64,000 nt of DNA from Prochlorococcus marinus str. MIT 9401 (GTDB taxonomy: Bacteria; Cyanobacteriota; Cyanobacteriia; PCC-6307; Cyanobiaceae). The notes below the pieces were generated by a model. It saw nothing but the letters and a program-made list of their open reading frames with translations. It searched no databases and was not told the DNA's origin. Both the position numbers and the translations under genes were made by a program. Positions 32,470 to 43,651 of this stretch are shown one piece after another (the first letter of the stretch is position 1; every line of letters starts with the position of its first letter). Location: NCBI RefSeq assembly GCF_000760095.1, contig NZ_JNAR01000011.1:1-64000 (forward strand), written 5' to 3'.

Positions 32470-32925
32470 ATGAAAGAAATATCTATAATCAACCATTCTA
32501 AAGGAGCTTTTGGATTGAGATTTTTTGGCTTAGGTCCTAATCTAAAACCTACTAGTGGATTAAAAAAGCTAAAAAAATTATTAGATAATAATACCTTCTG
32601 GGCAAAAAATAGAAAAGTTAATGAACTAAAGAAGTGTCTTGCTAATAGTGATGTTGTCATAAGTCTCTGGGTGGGCAACGAAATAGTTGGCTTTGGAAGA
32701 GCTTTAACTGACGGAATTTACCGTGGAGTGCTTTGGGATATTGTTATAGATAAAAATCATCAAGGAAAAGGTTTTGGGAAATTAATTATAAAAAATCTTT
32801 TATCTTCTAAAAAAATTAAAAATACAAAGAAATTATATTTAATGACGACTAATAAAAAATTATTTTATTCGCAACTTGATTTCAAAGAAGTTACTTCTCA
32901 AAATTTGTTAATTCGTGAAATATAA
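32470..32925 (+). CDS. GNAT-family N-acetyltransferase
   Basis: A 151-residue acetyltransferase. The acetyl-CoA-binding motif is seen as IVIDKNHQGKGFGKLIIKNLL, preceded by the beta-strand VGNEIVGFGRALTDG and followed by KKLYLMTT..FYSQLDFKEV, the usual C-terminal part. The N-terminus has a Phe/Gly-rich loop (GLRFFGLGPNLKPTSGL) typical of this cyanobacterial subgroup. The acceptor is unknown. It is divergent from secA across 183 bases. Confidence 0.92.
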   Translation: MKEISIINHSKGAFGLRFFGLGPNLKPTSGLKKLKKLLDNNTFWAKNRKVNELKKCLANSDVVISLWVGNEIVGFGRALTDGIYRGVLWDIVIDKNHQGKGFGKLIIKNLLSSKKIKNTKKLYLMTTNKKLFYSQLDFKEVTSQNLLIREI

Positions 32926-32981
32926 AAACTTTTCTCTTTTAAAATAAAGCTTAAATAAAAAAATTAAATTTCTTAGGAAAA

Positions 32982-33413
32982 TTAGGAAACAAATTTACTA
33001 TAAAGCCATCTTATAAAGGGACCTAAAATAGGAACTGGTCCAAAAGTTGGTCCGCAAAAATCAAAGTAATCTCTATGCTCTTTTATTAATCCATTTTCGC
33101 CAAATAATAAACGAGTAGTTCCAGGATAAATAAATTCTTTACCCATAATTTTTAAACCCATTGTCCATTCAACAAATCCACAATTTCCAGTTATGGAAAT
33201 CGCATGAGTTTCTAAAAAAACATCATCACATCTTTTAACTAGCTTTTCTTGAGCTTTAATATAAGAATCTAACCCCTCAGTTTCCTGCGTTGGGTCTACA
33301 AAAATCACATTCTCATTATAAAATTCAGCCCATTTTTGTTTTGTTGGTGCATCCGTACCATAAGGTTTAGTAAATAATCCTTTTAAATCGTCAATAGAAA
33401 TTACTCTTGTCAT
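32982..33413 (-). CDS. NTF2/SnoaL-like domain protein
   Basis: A 143-residue protein with the pattern of a cone-shaped alpha+beta barrel: YNENVIFVDPTQETEGLDSYI in the first half, then FVEWTMGLKIMGKEFIYPGTTRLLFGENGLIKEHRDYFD in pieces. Matching proteins are called SnoaL-like polyketide cyclase, ketosteroid isomerase-like or nuclear-transport-factor-2-like; no substrate is known. The last ~20 residues are hydrophobic (GPVPILGPFIRWLY), possibly membrane-contacting. It is convergent with the acetyltransferase gene. Confidence 0.75.
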   Translation of the reverse strand: MTRVISIDDLKGLFTKPYGTDAPTKQKWAEFYNENVIFVDPTQETEGLDSYIKAQEKLVKRCDDVFLETHAISITGNCGFVEWTMGLKIMGKEFIYPGTTRLLFGENGLIKEHRDYFDFCGPTFGPVPILGPFIRWLYSKFVS

Positions 33414-33459
33414 TACAAACTCATTATTGTAAATACTTTAGGGGATACAAACATTAAAA

Positions 33460-33530
33460 GCGGATGAAGAGATTCGAACTCTCGACATTCTCCTTGGCAA
33501 GGAGATGCTCTACCACTGAGCTACATCCGC
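33460..33530 (-). tRNA. trnG: tRNA-Gly (GCC anticodon)
   Basis: Read on the minus strand, the 71 bases fold into a standard cloverleaf: acceptor GCGGATG/CATCCGC, D-arm GCTC/GAGC, anticodon arm TCTCC-TTGCCAA-GGAGA (anticodon GCC, reads GGC/GGU) and T-arm GAGAG-TTCGAAT-CTCTT. The 3' CCA is not encoded and must be added. It sits alone, 61 bases upstream of the ribH end and beyond the NTF2-like gene start. Confidence 0.98.
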
Positions 33531-33591
33531 ATAACTTCTTTATTTTATCTCAAAGAAGGGATCTATGATAGAAATAATTAAATTTTCTCAA

Positions 33592-34068
33592 TTAATTTAA
33601 ATTTTTAATCAAGGATCCCATCTCAATTGCTTGTAAAGCATAATTCCAGCCAAGATTATTTTTAATCCCTGCTCTTTCTAGAGCCTGCTGCATAGTATCA
33701 GTAGTCAAAACTCCAAAAATAATTGGAACATTATTTTCATATGAAACTTGTGAAATACCTTTGCTCGCCTCAGATATAACTACATCATAGTGGGAAGTTT
33801 CCCCACGGATCACAGCTCCAAGTGCAATTACAACGTCATAACTCTTTTTTTTCATGAGGGTTTTAGCTGCGATTGGTAATTCGAATGAACCAGGAACCCA
33901 AACTATATCTACTTGATTGCTTGAGTCAGAAGTATCTAAACCATGTCTTTTTAAACAATCAAGACAGCCCGATAAAACTTTATTTGTAATTAAATCATTA
34001 AATCTTGCTATTACAATCCCAACTTTTAAAGTAGATGCATTAGTAAAAGATCCCTCAAAAATAGCCAT
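33592..34068 (-). CDS. ribH: 6,7-dimethyl-8-ribityllumazine synthase
   Basis: Penultimate step of riboflavin synthesis, joining the ribitylaminouracil to a four-carbon unit. The 158-residue protein has the family core: [53 protein letters not shown] and [17 protein letters not shown]. These contain the substrate and phosphate-binding residues, including the active His in GETSHYD. It is downstream of psbZ on the same strand, 49 bases apart. Confidence 0.97.
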   Translation of the reverse strand: MAIFEGSFTNASTLKVGIVIARFNDLITNKVLSGCLDCLKRHGLDTSDSSNQVDIVWVPGSFELPIAAKTLMKKKSYDVVIALGAVIRGETSHYDVVISEASKGISQVSYENNVPIIFGVLTTDTMQQALERAGIKNNLGWNYALQAIEMGSLIKNLN

Positions 34069-34117
34069 TAAATTTTACTTCGATATATTAATAGACTCTC
34101 ACGAAAAGGTGTTAAGT

Positions 34118-34315
34118 TCAAACTAATGAAGAAACAATTCCTGTAACGAAAACCAAAACAACCCAAACAGCTGCAATAGAATAAATTTTTCTCCTACTTT
34201 CTCGCTGTCCTTCCTCAGTAGAAGGTTGAGTCACATATAAAACGGGTACTCCAACTACCGCAATTAAAGAAGCAAATAATAAAGCATTTACGAAGAAAAA
34301 GTTAACAGCTTGCAT
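34118..34315 (-). CDS. psbZ: Photosystem II core protein PsbZ (Ycf9)
   Basis: Two-helix subunit of the photosystem II core that stabilises antenna contacts. The 65-residue protein has helices at about residues 5-28 and 43-63 with the conserved polar loop YVTQPSTEEGQRESRRKIYS between them, close to known PsbZ sequences. A TATAAT box lies about 25 bases upstream. It is divergent from mutS across 141 bases. Confidence 0.96.
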   Translation of the reverse strand: MQAVNFFFVNALLFASLIAVVGVPVLYVTQPSTEEGQRESRRKIYSIAAVWVVLVFVTGIVSSLV

Positions 34316-34338
34316 AATTCAGTCTTAGGTTTCAAATC

Positions 34339-34344
34339 ATTATA
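34339..34344 (-). promoter_or_regulatory. Candidate psbZ -10 box
   Basis: On the minus strand TATAAT occurs in a GTATTTATAATGATTTG context, about 24-29 bases ahead of the psbZ start. The implied leader is about 17 bases. No -35 hexamer at 17-base spacing is visible, as is common in this group. One hexamer only, so tentative. Confidence 0.4.
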
Positions 34345-34456
34345 AATACTATAATCTCATGAAAATGATAATTTTTAGAGAAAATTTACATACTTTAGCC
34401 ACTTTAAATGCAAAAAAAAAATTTCTACCTAATATCTATTTAGGAATTAAAAAAGT

Positions 34457-37198
34457 ATGCAAGAAGATACGATAATTCAAAAGAATTTATTTGCGATTGG
34501 TAATGAAAATAATGAGCAAGAAGAAATCACAAAAATTCCAGAAGATTTATCTTGGGAAGATTTAAAAAAAGAATCAAAAAAAAGACCTAGACAAAGAAAA
34601 AATTCAACTAATTTAATCAATAAATTTAAGACTGATTTAATTTCAAATAACAAAAATGTTTGCATCAATGAAGAATCTTATAGCTATAAAACAGTTTCAA
34701 AACTGAAATTAACTCCTGTAATGAAGCATTATGTAACTCTAAAAGAGGAAAATAAAGATAGGTTATTACTTTATAGATTAGGAGATTTTTTTGAATGTTT
34801 TTTTGAAGATGCTGTATTAATATCTAACCTTTTAGAAATAACACTTACCAGTAAAGATGCTGGCAAAGAGATTGGTAAGATCCCGATGGCAGGGGTTCCT
34901 TATCATGCAATGGAGAGATACTGTGCTGATTTAATTAAAAAAAATTATTCTGTAGTTATATGCGACCAATTAGAAAAAAGTTCTGGCAATTACGGGACTC
35001 CAATTAAAAGAGGAATAACAAGAATAATTACTCCGGGAACTGTAATTGAAGAGGGGATGTTGATAGCAAAGAAAAATAATTGGATTACTGCTATTTTCTT
35101 AGCAGAAGAAAACTCAGATGAATCTTATGAATGGGGTATTTCAAAAGCTGATGTAAGCACAGGAGAATTAATAACTTTAGAAGGTCGATCTCTGCCAAAA
35201 CTATTTGATGAAATTATTAAATTAGATTCTTCAGAAATCATTGTAGGAAGCAATGAAGTAAGAAATTTATTAATTAAAGGAAATAGTCAAATAACATATA
35301 CTGTTTCTCAAGAGACAAATTTTGGCATTAATGAAGCAAATTATCTAATAAAAAAATATTTCCAAATTGCAAACCTAGAAGGAATAGGACTTAAAAATTT
35401 AAATAATGCGACTAGATCTCTTGGAGGTTTATTAAATTATTTAGAAAAAATTAATCCTTCAAATTTAGATAAAGATTCTTCTGTAAAAATCTCATTAGAC
35501 TTTCCACAAATTCAATTTGGTCACAACAAATTAATCATTGATTATCAAACTCAAAAGAACTTAGAAATCAAAAATACACAACGAGAAAATAATTATGTAG
35601 GTTCGCTACTATGGAGCATTGATAGAACTTATACTTGCATGGGTGCGAGGTGTTTAAGAAGGTGGATAGATTCACCATTATTAAACGTTAATGAAATTTA
35701 TAAAAGACAAAATATAATTAAAAACTTTATTGAATCAAGACAATTACGCATAGATACCCAAAATCTACTTCGAGCAATGGGGGATTTAGAAAGACTTGCT
35801 GGCAGAGCTTGTGCAGGTCATGCAAGTCCTAGAGACTTAATTGCAATAGCGGAAGGTTTAAAAAAATTGCCTAAAATAAAATCTATAATTGAATTATTTA
35901 AATATGATGTCCCAGATTGGACTAATCAATTAAAAAATATTGATGCAGGACTCTTAGAATTAGCTGACACCATAAGTTTTAAACTAATAGAAAATCCTCC
36001 TCTAAATATTAGTGAAGGAGGAATGATCCACGATGGTGTTGACAATGTATTAGATGGTTTACGTAATTTAATGGATGATTACTCAGAGTGGTTAAATCAA
36101 GAGGAATTAAAAGAAAGAAAAATTAGCAAAATTTCAAACCTAAAAATTCAATTTCATAAAAATTTTGGTTACTACATTTCTATAAATAAATCAAAAGTTA
36201 ATTTAGCTCCACAACATTGGATCAAAAGGCAAACACTCACTAATGAAGAAAGGTATATCACTTCAGAAATTAAAAATAAAGAAAATAAGATTTTTCAAAT
36301 AAAAAGTAGAGCTTCATCAAGAGAATATGAAATTTTCTGCGAATTAAGAAATATAGTTGCTGAAAAAACAAAACAAATAAGATCAATCGCAAAATCTATA
36401 GCATCTCTTGATGCATTGCTTGGTTTATCAATTACTTCGGTAGAAAACAATTTTATAAAGCCTTCATTAATACCAATAAATGATACAAAGACAAAAAATA
36501 GTACAAAAATTATCGCAGGAAGAAATCCAATTGTTGAGCAATTGTTAAATGATAAAAAATTTATAGCGAACGATATCTCTTTTGATGATAATCAAAAATT
36601 AATTATATTAACCGGTCCCAATGCAAGCGGAAAAAGTTGCTTTATAAGACAACTTGGGTTGATTCAAATTCTCGCACAAATTGGTAGCTTTATTCCTGCT
36701 AATAATGCTGAAATCAAGATTGCAGATAGGATTTTCACAAGAATTGGGGCGGTTGATGATCAATCATCTGGACAATCAACATTTATGGTAGAAATGTCTG
36801 AAACTGCATCAATTTTAAATCAAGCAACCTCTAGCTCACTTGTTTTACTTGATGAGATTGGTAGAGGAACTTCTACTTTTGATGGACTATCAATAGCTTG
36901 GTCAGTAAGTGAATATCTTGCAAAGAAAATTCAATGCAATACTATTTTTGCTACGCACTATCATGAGCTGAATTATTTAAAAAATTCAAATAAGAATATA
37001 CAAAATTTTCAAGTTTTAGTAGAACAAAATAACGATCAGCTAATTTTTAGTCATAGGATTGTCAAAGGGGGCTCAAACAAAAGCTACGGTATAGAAGCAG
37101 CTAAATTAGCAGGAGTTCCAAAAGAAGTTATAGAAAAAGCAAAATCAGTTTTAAATTCTTTAGAAGAGAATAATAAATTAAATTATGATATGCATTAG
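34457..37198 (+). CDS. mutS: DNA mismatch repair protein MutS
   Basis: Recognises mismatches and starts repair. The 913-residue protein has an N-terminal extension of about 85 residues before the mismatch-binding domain, whose signature GDFFECF keeps the Phe-X-Glu contact (Phe and Glu of E. coli MutS). Connector, lever and clamp domains follow, then the ATPase with [15 protein letters not shown] (about residues 718-732), [14 protein letters not shown] and FATHYHEL. Convergent with cobH/cbiC, 31 bases away. The basic, Lys/Arg-rich extension is longer than in E. coli. Confidence 0.98.
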   Translation: MQEDTIIQKNLFAIGNENNEQEEITKIPEDLSWEDLKKESKKRPRQRKNSTNLINKFKTDLISNNKNVCINEESYSYKTVSKLKLTPVMKHYVTLKEENKDRLLLYRLGDFFECFFEDAVLISNLLEITLTSKDAGKEIGKIPMAGVPYHAMERYCADLIKKNYSVVICDQLEKSSGNYGTPIKRGITRIITPGTVIEEGMLIAKKNNWITAIFLAEENSDESYEWGISKADVSTGELITLEGRSLPKLFDEIIKLDSSEIIVGSNEVRNLLIKGNSQITYTVSQETNFGINEANYLIKKYFQIANLEGIGLKNLNNATRSLGGLLNYLEKINPSNLDKDSSVKISLDFPQIQFGHNKLIIDYQTQKNLEIKNTQRENNYVGSLLWSIDRTYTCMGARCLRRWIDSPLLNVNEIYKRQNIIKNFIESRQLRIDTQNLLRAMGDLERLAGRACAGHASPRDLIAIAEGLKKLPKIKSIIELFKYDVPDWTNQLKNIDAGLLELADTISFKLIENPPLNISEGGMIHDGVDNVLDGLRNLMDDYSEWLNQEELKERKISKISNLKIQFHKNFGYYISINKSKVNLAPQHWIKRQTLTNEERYITSEIKNKENKIFQIKSRASSREYEIFCELRNIVAEKTKQIRSIAKSIASLDALLGLSITSVENNFIKPSLIPINDTKTKNSTKIIAGRNPIVEQLLNDKKFIANDISFDDNQKLIILTGPNASGKSCFIRQLGLIQILAQIGSFIPANNAEIKIADRIFTRIGAVDDQSSGQSTFMVEMSETASILNQATSSSLVLLDEIGRGTSTFDGLSIAWSVSEYLAKKIQCNTIFATHYHELNYLKNSNKNIQNFQVLVEQNNDQLIFSHRIVKGGSNKSYGIEAAKLAGVPKEVIEKAKSVLNSLEENNKLNYDMH

Positions 37199-37229
37199 AG
37201 TTTTGACATTTTTAAAAGATAAATACTTT

Positions 37230-37853
37230 TTAAATAGTTTCCCTCAACAAGGCGTTAACTGCAGCAGCTGCCATGGCAGCACCCCCTCTAGTTGAATTCA
37301 AAACTATCCTAGGAAAATCAGTAGAAATCAGTTTGTTTTTGCTTTTCTCTACTCCAATAAATCCAACGGGCATTCCGATAATTAAACTAGGTAAATCTTT
37401 TCCATTCTCTAAAATATCAATTAAATAAGTTAAAGCTGTAGGCGAACTGCCAATAACTATAATAGGTGATTGCCTTCCAGAATGTATAGCAGATAACTCC
37501 TTCCAACCTTCACTTAAGCCAAATGCAGTTTTAGTTAACTCTACGTGCTTATTTTCTCCAAACCACATACTCGCAGTGAATACTTTATTCCTATTGGTAT
37601 TCTCTGCCATAGATTTTATAGCTGCTGCAGCCATATCAGTATCAGTTAAAATCGGAGCACCATTTTTAAGTGCTTGAAGCCCCTTTTCGCAAGCCCCTTC
37701 ACTAAAATTAATAAGATTTTGAACTGAAAAATCTCCTGAAGTATGGACTAATCTCTCTAAAACTTTTTTTTCCAAATAATTTAGATCATTGGCTCCTAAA
37801 TGAGATCTTATAAATCTGATGCTTTCCAAAAATATTGGATGATCTATTACCAT
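37230..37853 (-). CDS. cobH: Precorrin-8X methylmutase CobH/CbiC
   Basis: Moves a methyl group to make hydrogenobyrinic acid (or cobyrinic acid in the early-cobalt route) during cobalamin synthesis. The 207-residue protein has the catalytic His37 in LERLVHTSGDF, the IVIGSSPTAL motif and NSTRGGAAMAAAAVNALL at the C-terminus. Marine picocyanobacteria make the pseudo-B12 form. No other cobalamin genes are adjacent, as expected for scattered cyanobacterial pathways. Confidence 0.96.
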   Translation of the reverse strand: MVIDHPIFLESIRFIRSHLGANDLNYLEKKVLERLVHTSGDFSVQNLINFSEGACEKGLQALKNGAPILTDTDMAAAAIKSMAENTNRNKVFTASMWFGENKHVELTKTAFGLSEGWKELSAIHSGRQSPIIVIGSSPTALTYLIDILENGKDLPSLIIGMPVGFIGVEKSKNKLISTDFPRIVLNSTRGGAAMAAAAVNALLRETI

Positions 37854-37911
37854 TAAATTTAATTTGTGTTAGAAGTAATCATAGTTAATATATGGTTTTT
37901 ATTGAGCGATT

Positions 37912-38913
37912 ATGCCAATACAAATATTATGGGGAAATGATCTAAATGCTCAAAATACATTTATTCAAAAATTAATTGATAACGAAGTATCCAAAGAATG
38001 GAAGGAAATCAACGTAAGTAATTTAAATGGAGATGATAATGAGCAAGTCAATAAAGCTTTTGATGAAGTTCTTTCTCCTCCTTTTGGAAATGGATACAGA
38101 ATAGTTACATTGAAAAATAATCCAATTTTTACCGCAAAAAATGAAGATTTAAGAATTAAATTTGAAAAAATTCATAACAATATACCTCAAAATACTTATT
38201 TCATTTTGCAAAATACAAAAAAACCAGACTCACGACTAAAGAGTACTAAATTTTTACAAAAACTTATCAAAAATAATTTAGCCAAAGAAAAATCATTTTC
38301 TTTACCAGAAATCTGGGACTATGAGGGACAAAAAAGATTCTTAGAAGATGCAGCAAATGAAATGAATATTAAAATTGATAAAAATGCAGTAGAGTTAATT
38401 ATTGATTCTGTTGGGAATGATAGCTTTAAATTAATAAACGAATTAGCTAAAGCAAAAACATACCTTTCTGCAGTAACAAGTGATTTGAATTCACAACTTT
38501 TTCTCAACAGTATTGATGTAAAAAAAATATTTAGTGATCATCAATCCAACATTTTCAAAATCATCGATCTGCTCTTACAAAAAAATATTAATGAAAGCCT
38601 TATTGAAATAAATTATTCCTTACAGAAAGGAGAGCCTCCCTTAAGACTAAATGCAGGTTTAATTAGTCAGATAAGAATTCATACAATTGTAAAATTAGCA
38701 GTTAATTCAGAAAATGATAATGCAGAGAAGATTTGCAATCTTGCAGGCATTTCTAATCCAAAAAGAATTTTTTTTATTCGTAAAAAAGTCAAAAATGTAT
38801 CACAAGAATATTTAATAAATTTAATGAGTAATTTATTAGATATTGAATCATTACTCAAACAAGGTAATAATCCTATAAATGTTTTTACAGAGAATTTAAT
38901 TAATTTAAGTTAA
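37912..38913 (+). CDS. holA: DNA polymerase III delta subunit
   Basis: Clamp-loader subunit that opens the beta clamp. The 333-residue protein has the AAA+-like N-terminal region with no Walker motif, as expected for delta, plus the middle (NAVELIIDSVGNDSFKLINELAK) and C-terminal collar stretches (HQSNIFKIIDLLLQKNINESLIEI, RIHTIVKLAV). Sequence conservation of delta is low, so the call leans on this pattern and length. It is just upstream of lysC, 39 bases apart. Confidence 0.88.
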   Translation: MPIQILWGNDLNAQNTFIQKLIDNEVSKEWKEINVSNLNGDDNEQVNKAFDEVLSPPFGNGYRIVTLKNNPIFTAKNEDLRIKFEKIHNNIPQNTYFILQNTKKPDSRLKSTKFLQKLIKNNLAKEKSFSLPEIWDYEGQKRFLEDAANEMNIKIDKNAVELIIDSVGNDSFKLINELAKAKTYLSAVTSDLNSQLFLNSIDVKKIFSDHQSNIFKIIDLLLQKNINESLIEINYSLQKGEPPLRLNAGLISQIRIHTIVKLAVNSENDNAEKICNLAGISNPKRIFFIRKKVKNVSQEYLINLMSNLLDIESLLKQGNNPINVFTENLINLS

Positions 38914-38952
38914 CCAAATTATAAGTTTAAGAATTTACATTATGATTTAAAT

Positions 38953-40713
38953 ATGGCTTTACTAGTAAAAAAATTTGGCGGTACTTCTGTCGGTGATATT
39001 AAAAAAATAAAAAATATTGCAAATAACATTTGTCAAAGTAAAGAAGCAGGAAATGAAATTGTCGTAGTTGTCTCCGCAATGGGGCAAACTACAGATGATT
39101 TAAATTGTTTAGCAGAATCAATTAGCAAAAATCCTAATCGAAGAGAATTGGATATGCTTCTCTCAACTGGAGAGCAAGTAACCATAGCTCTTCTCTCAAT
39201 GGCATTAAACGAATATGGAATACCTGCAATTTCAATGACAGGAAGCCAAGTTGGAATTATTACTGAATCAATTCATGGGAAAGCAAGAATTCTGGATATC
39301 AAAACGGAAAGAATCCAAAATTATATAAATCAGGGTTTTGTGGTTGTAGTGGCTGGATTTCAAGGAACAACATTAAGCCATACTGGTTCCATGGAAATTA
39401 CAACTTTGGGTAGAGGCGGTTCAGATACTTCCGCAGTAGCTTTATCAACAGCTTTAGGCGCTGAGACTTGCGAAATTTATACAGACGTTCCAGGTGTTCT
39501 TACTACTGATCCAAGAATTGTTCCGAATGCAAAACTCTTAGATGAAATTAGCTGTGAAGAAATGCTTGAACTTGCAAGTGTCGGTGCTTCAGTTCTGCAT
39601 CCAAGAGCAGTAGAAATTGCACGCAATTATGGAATTAAATTATGTGTCAAATCAAGCCAAAGTGATTCAAGTGGAACTCTCCTAGAAAGTCAAATCCAAC
39701 CTCTAGCGCTAAAAAGGGGAAGCTTAGAATTAACAAAAACAGTCAATAGTCTTGAAGTATTAGAAAACCAAGCAGTATTCAGTCTCTCAAATATTCCTGA
39801 TAGGCCTGGGATTGCTGCACAAATATTTGAAAAGCTTTCAGAAGTGAGTATTAATGTAGATCTAATAATACAAGCTACAAATGATGGAAATAATAACGAT
39901 ATTACATTTACTGTTAGTGAATTAGAAGTTAAAAAGACTGCAGAACAATGTGAACTTATAACTAGTCAATTAGGAGGAGAATATAATCTAAAAACAAACA
40001 TGACTAAATTAAGTATACAAGGAGCGGGCATTATGGGCAGACCTAGTGTTTCAGCTGATTTATTTGATACTTTATCTCAAGCTAATATAAATGTCAGGTT
40101 AATAGCTACTAGTGAAATTAAAGTCAGCTGCGTTATTGAAATTAATAATATTCCAAAAACTATTAGATTTGTTGCTGAGAAATTTAAGTTATCCGATACA
40201 CAAATATTTGTTAATCCAATCAGCGAAATACAAGATCAACCTGAAGTAAGAGGAATTGCATTAGATAAAAATCAAGTTCAAGTAAGTTTTCGTAAACTGC
40301 CTGATCGTCCAGGGGTAGCAGCATCAATATGTTTAGCATTAGCTGAAAATAATTTACTTTTCGATACTATCGTGCAGTCTGAAAGAATTTCCTCTTCAAA
40401 AACTAAGGATATTAGTCTTACAATGAATAAACAAGATAGAGAAAAAGCTAACTTAGTTTTTGAGGCCATAACAAAAAAATTACCTGGATCATACATTGAA
40501 GATGGCCCTTCTATAGCCAAAGTAAGTACTGTTGGAGCAGGAATGGCATTCAAAGTTGGAACGGCTGGAAAAATATTTAGAGCATTGGCTGATCAAAATA
40601 TTAATATTGAAATGATTGCTACTAGTGAAATCAGAACTTCATGTATTGTCTTAGAAAAAGATTGTGACAAAGCAGTGAATGCTATTCATAATCATTTCGA
40701 ATTAGAAAAATAA
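38953..40713 (+). CDS. lysC: Aspartate kinase
   Basis: First step of the aspartate pathway to lysine, threonine and methionine. The 586-residue protein has the kinase domain (KFGGTSVGDI at the N-terminus, MLLSTGEQVTIALLS, TLGRGGSDTSAVALSTALGAETCEIYTDVPGV in pieces) and a long C-terminal part with two pairs of ACT domains (about 270-430 and 435-585), each carrying the repeated PDRPGIA/PDRPGVA and N-V/IE-M/LIATSE motifs. The four-ACT form is typical of cyanobacteria and predicts allosteric control by lysine and threonine. Confidence 0.97.
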   Translation: MALLVKKFGGTSVGDIKKIKNIANNICQSKEAGNEIVVVVSAMGQTTDDLNCLAESISKNPNRRELDMLLSTGEQVTIALLSMALNEYGIPAISMTGSQVGIITESIHGKARILDIKTERIQNYINQGFVVVVAGFQGTTLSHTGSMEITTLGRGGSDTSAVALSTALGAETCEIYTDVPGVLTTDPRIVPNAKLLDEISCEEMLELASVGASVLHPRAVEIARNYGIKLCVKSSQSDSSGTLLESQIQPLALKRGSLELTKTVNSLEVLENQAVFSLSNIPDRPGIAAQIFEKLSEVSINVDLIIQATNDGNNNDITFTVSELEVKKTAEQCELITSQLGGEYNLKTNMTKLSIQGAGIMGRPSVSADLFDTLSQANINVRLIATSEIKVSCVIEINNIPKTIRFVAEKFKLSDTQIFVNPISEIQDQPEVRGIALDKNQVQVSFRKLPDRPGVAASICLALAENNLLFDTIVQSERISSSKTKDISLTMNKQDREKANLVFEAITKKLPGSYIEDGPSIAKVSTVGAGMAFKVGTAGKIFRALADQNINIEMIATSEIRTSCIVLEKDCDKAVNAIHNHFELEK

Positions 40714-40720
40714 ATTTTTT

Positions 40721-42763
40721 TTAATTATTTCTTGCCAATTTTTGTCTTAATTTTTTGATTCTATCCCGCAAATTTGCTGCCTCTTCAAAATTTAACTCTT
40801 TTGCAGCATCCTTCATTTTAATTTCTAACTTTTCTATTAAATCAGGCAATTCTTCTAGCAAACATTGATTATCATTAGAATTAAGAATAGCGTCAGTTTT
40901 GTTATTTACTATATTAATTAAATCTTTAGATAAACCATTAGCATCTAATTTTCTGGAAAGTTCTAAAAAAGATAATATCGAATTTTCTATTTTTTTGCCT
41001 GCAGGTTTTGGAGTAATACCATGGACTTGGTTATATGTCTTTTGAATAGTTCTTCTTCTTTCAGTTTCAGATATTGCTTTTTTCATTGAATCTGTGAAGT
41101 TATCTGCATAAAGCAAGGCAACACCTTCAACATGTCTTGCAGCTCTTCCTATTGTTTGAATCAATGACCTTTCTGCTCTTAGAAAACCTTCTTTATCAGC
41201 ATCTAAAATGGCAACTAAGGATACTTCAGGAAGATCTAGTCCCTCTCTTAATAAATTAACTCCTACCAAAACATCATATTCGCCTATTCTAAGGTCTTGA
41301 ATAATTTCAATTCTTTCAATTGAATGAATTTCGGAATGCAAATATCTAACTCTTACTTTATTGTCAGATAAAAAATCAGTTAGATCTTCTGCCATTCTCT
41401 TAGTAAGTGTTGTAACTAGCACTCTTTGATTCTTTTCAGCTCTAATCCTTATTTCAGATAAAAGGTCTTCTATTTGGCCCTCACTAGGTCTTACATCAAT
41501 CACAGGGTCTAATACCCCAGTTGGTCTTATAACTTGCTCAATAAATTCACCATCACATTGATCTAATTCCCATTGACCAGGAGTTGCACTTATAAATAAT
41601 GTCTGTTTTGATTTTTCCCAAAACTCTTCGCATTTTAAAGGTCTATTATCTGCAGCACTTGGCAGTCTAAAGCCATGATCTATTAAAACTTTTTTTCTAG
41701 ATTGATCACCGTTGTACATAGCATGAAGTTGAGGGCATGTTACATGACTTTCATCAACTACTAACAACCAATCATCAGGAAAGTAATCTATTAAACATTC
41801 TGGGGGTGACCCTTCCTCCCTGCCTGATAAATGACGAGCATAATTCTCAACCCCATTACAATAACCAACCTCTTTCAGCATTTCTAAATCATATTTTGTG
41901 CGTTGTTCTAAACGTTGAGCCTCTAATAATTTTCCCTCGTATGTAAATTTATCGAGTTGAGTTTTTAATTCACTTCTAATTGCACTGATTGCACTCTCAA
42001 GTCTTTCTTTTGGAGTAACAAAATGCTTCGCGGGGTAAACACTTACTTGTTCTAAACTTTCAAGTATTTCTCCAGTAGTAGGGTCAACATATCTAATAGC
42101 CTCAACTTCTTCACCAAATAATTCGATTCTTATTAATCTATCTTCATAGGCTGGACCAATTTCTAAAACATCGCCTTTAATTCTGAATCTACCTCTAGTA
42201 ATTTCAATATCATTTCTTGTATATTGATTTTGAACAAGAGATCTTAAAGAAGAACGTAGGTTGATAGATTTTCCAACTTCGAATTTAACTGCAGCTTTTA
42301 AATATTCACTTGGTATACCCAGACCATAGATGCAACTTATAGAGGCTACAACAATTACATCTTTCCTTTCAAATAAAGAGCGTGTTGCAGAATGCCTGAG
42401 CATATCTATTTCTTCATTAATTGAAGCAGTTTTTGCTATGTACGTATCACTTACTGGGACATAAGCTTCAGGTTGATAATAATCGTAGTAAGAAATGAAG
42501 TATTCAACAGCATTTTTTGGAAAAAATTCCCTTAATTCATTACATAGTTGTGCGGCTAACGTTTTGTTATGGGCTAATACAAGTGCTGGCCTTCCTGTTT
42601 GTTGAATTACATTCGCAATGGTAAATGTTTTACCAGTTCCAGTAGCTCCTAAAAGAGTCTGAAACTCTTTACCCTTATTAACGCCTTTAACTAATTTTTT
42701 AATAGCTTCTGGTTGATCTCCATTTGGTTCGTAAGGAGCTTGAAGCTTATAGTTACTCATCAA
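40721..42763 (-). CDS. uvrB: Excinuclease ABC subunit B
   Basis: DNA-damage verifier of nucleotide excision repair. The 680-residue protein has Walker A ([16 protein letters not shown]), the beta-hairpin region [12 protein letters not shown], DExH-type [11 protein letters not shown], helicase motifs (QTIGRAARH) and the C-terminal UVR motif ([25 protein letters not shown]) that binds UvrA/UvrC. The 3' end is convergent with lysC, 7 bases away. uvrA and uvrC are not in view. Confidence 0.98.
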   Translation of the reverse strand: MMSNYKLQAPYEPNGDQPEAIKKLVKGVNKGKEFQTLLGATGTGKTFTIANVIQQTGRPALVLAHNKTLAAQLCNELREFFPKNAVEYFISYYDYYQPEAYVPVSDTYIAKTASINEEIDMLRHSATRSLFERKDVIVVASISCIYGLGIPSEYLKAAVKFEVGKSINLRSSLRSLVQNQYTRNDIEITRGRFRIKGDVLEIGPAYEDRLIRIELFGEEVEAIRYVDPTTGEILESLEQVSVYPAKHFVTPKERLESAISAIRSELKTQLDKFTYEGKLLEAQRLEQRTKYDLEMLKEVGYCNGVENYARHLSGREEGSPPECLIDYFPDDWLLVVDESHVTCPQLHAMYNGDQSRKKVLIDHGFRLPSAADNRPLKCEEFWEKSKQTLFISATPGQWELDQCDGEFIEQVIRPTGVLDPVIDVRPSEGQIEDLLSEIRIRAEKNQRVLVTTLTKRMAEDLTDFLSDNKVRVRYLHSEIHSIERIEIIQDLRIGEYDVLVGVNLLREGLDLPEVSLVAILDADKEGFLRAERSLIQTIGRAARHVEGVALLYADNFTDSMKKAISETERRRTIQKTYNQVHGITPKPAGKKIENSILSFLELSRKLDANGLSKDLINIVNNKTDAILNSNDNQCLLEELPDLIEKLEIKMKDAAKELNFEEAANLRDRIKKLRQKLARNN

Positions 42764-42789
42764 ACTAATAGCTAAAGGATAATGCTATA

Positions 42790-43566
42790 CTAAGAAATTT
42801 TTTCTCCGATTATTGAATTTTTCAAAGATTCTTTTAAGCCCCTAACAACCGCAATCATTGATATTAAATCATCTAATTTATTAACTACAGATCCAACGCC
42901 AACTGCTGAGGCTCCAGAGGATATTGCTAATGGACAAGTTACTTGGCTTAATCCAGAGGCGCTCATAATTGGTATATTCAGAGATTGTTTCTTAAATTCT
43001 CGATGAATAGCATAGGTAGCTGCAAGAGTTGGTACTGATTTTTCAAAAAAGCCTTGAATTCCTGGAGAGTAAGGAGTAGAACTAGTCCCACCTTCAGTTT
43101 GAATAATATCAACACCTTCTTCCACTAGCTTTACAGCAAGATCAACTTGTTTATCAATAGGCATAGTATGAGGAACAGTTACTGATAAAGGAACATTAGG
43201 CAATAAATCCCTCGTCTCTTTTGTAATGCTTAAAACTTTTTTATCTGAAAAATTAATACCTTTTTCATAAAAAGTATCGTAATTTCCTATCTCAATTAAT
43301 GATGCTCCTGCTTTTACAGAATCTTGAAAAGATCGAGGCACGACTGAACTAACACACACGGGTAGTGTTGAATTCTTAAGTGCTAAATCAACAAGATCAG
43401 GTTTACAAGCAATATCGACAAGATCTGCACCTCCTAATGAAGCAGCCTCAACAATTATTTTCACCGATTGAACATCGAAATTATTCAATCCTGAAATAAC
43501 TTTGAGTAAGGATTTGCTTCTTAACTCTTCATTGATTTTTTGTGGCAAAAGATTAATCAGACTCAT
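42790..43566 (-). CDS. Ycf23/DUF561-type protein
   Basis: A 258-residue TIM-barrel-like protein resembling the Ycf23 family of algal plastids and cyanobacteria. Features: SLGGADLVDIACKPDLVDLAL, VCVSSVVPRSF, IEIGNYDTFYEKG, VPLSVTVPHTMPIDKQVDLA, QTEGGTSSTPYSPGIQG and the C-terminal SAVGVGSVVNKLDDL. Some glycine-rich loops look like FMN or phosphate binders, but no reaction is established. It precedes uvrB on the same strand with a 26-base gap. The family name is fairly certain, the function is not known. Confidence 0.85.
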   Translation of the reverse strand: MSLINLLPQKINEELRSKSLLKVISGLNNFDVQSVKIIVEAASLGGADLVDIACKPDLVDLALKNSTLPVCVSSVVPRSFQDSVKAGASLIEIGNYDTFYEKGINFSDKKVLSITKETRDLLPNVPLSVTVPHTMPIDKQVDLAVKLVEEGVDIIQTEGGTSSTPYSPGIQGFFEKSVPTLAATYAIHREFKKQSLNIPIMSASGLSQVTCPLAISSGASAVGVGSVVNKLDDLISMIAVVRGLKESLKNSIIGEKIS

Positions 43567-43651
43567 TTACTTAATGAATTTATTACCCGATTGTGACATT
43601 GTTTTAGTAAAACAGTGCATTTTTTAAAAAATATTATCTGAGCAACACAAA

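Noticed and set aside
37211-37234. A/T-rich hairpin between mutS and cobH as a two-way terminator
   Set aside because: Arms TTTAAAAG and CTTTTTAAA pair only with a bulge and consist mostly of A and T; expected by chance in this genome.
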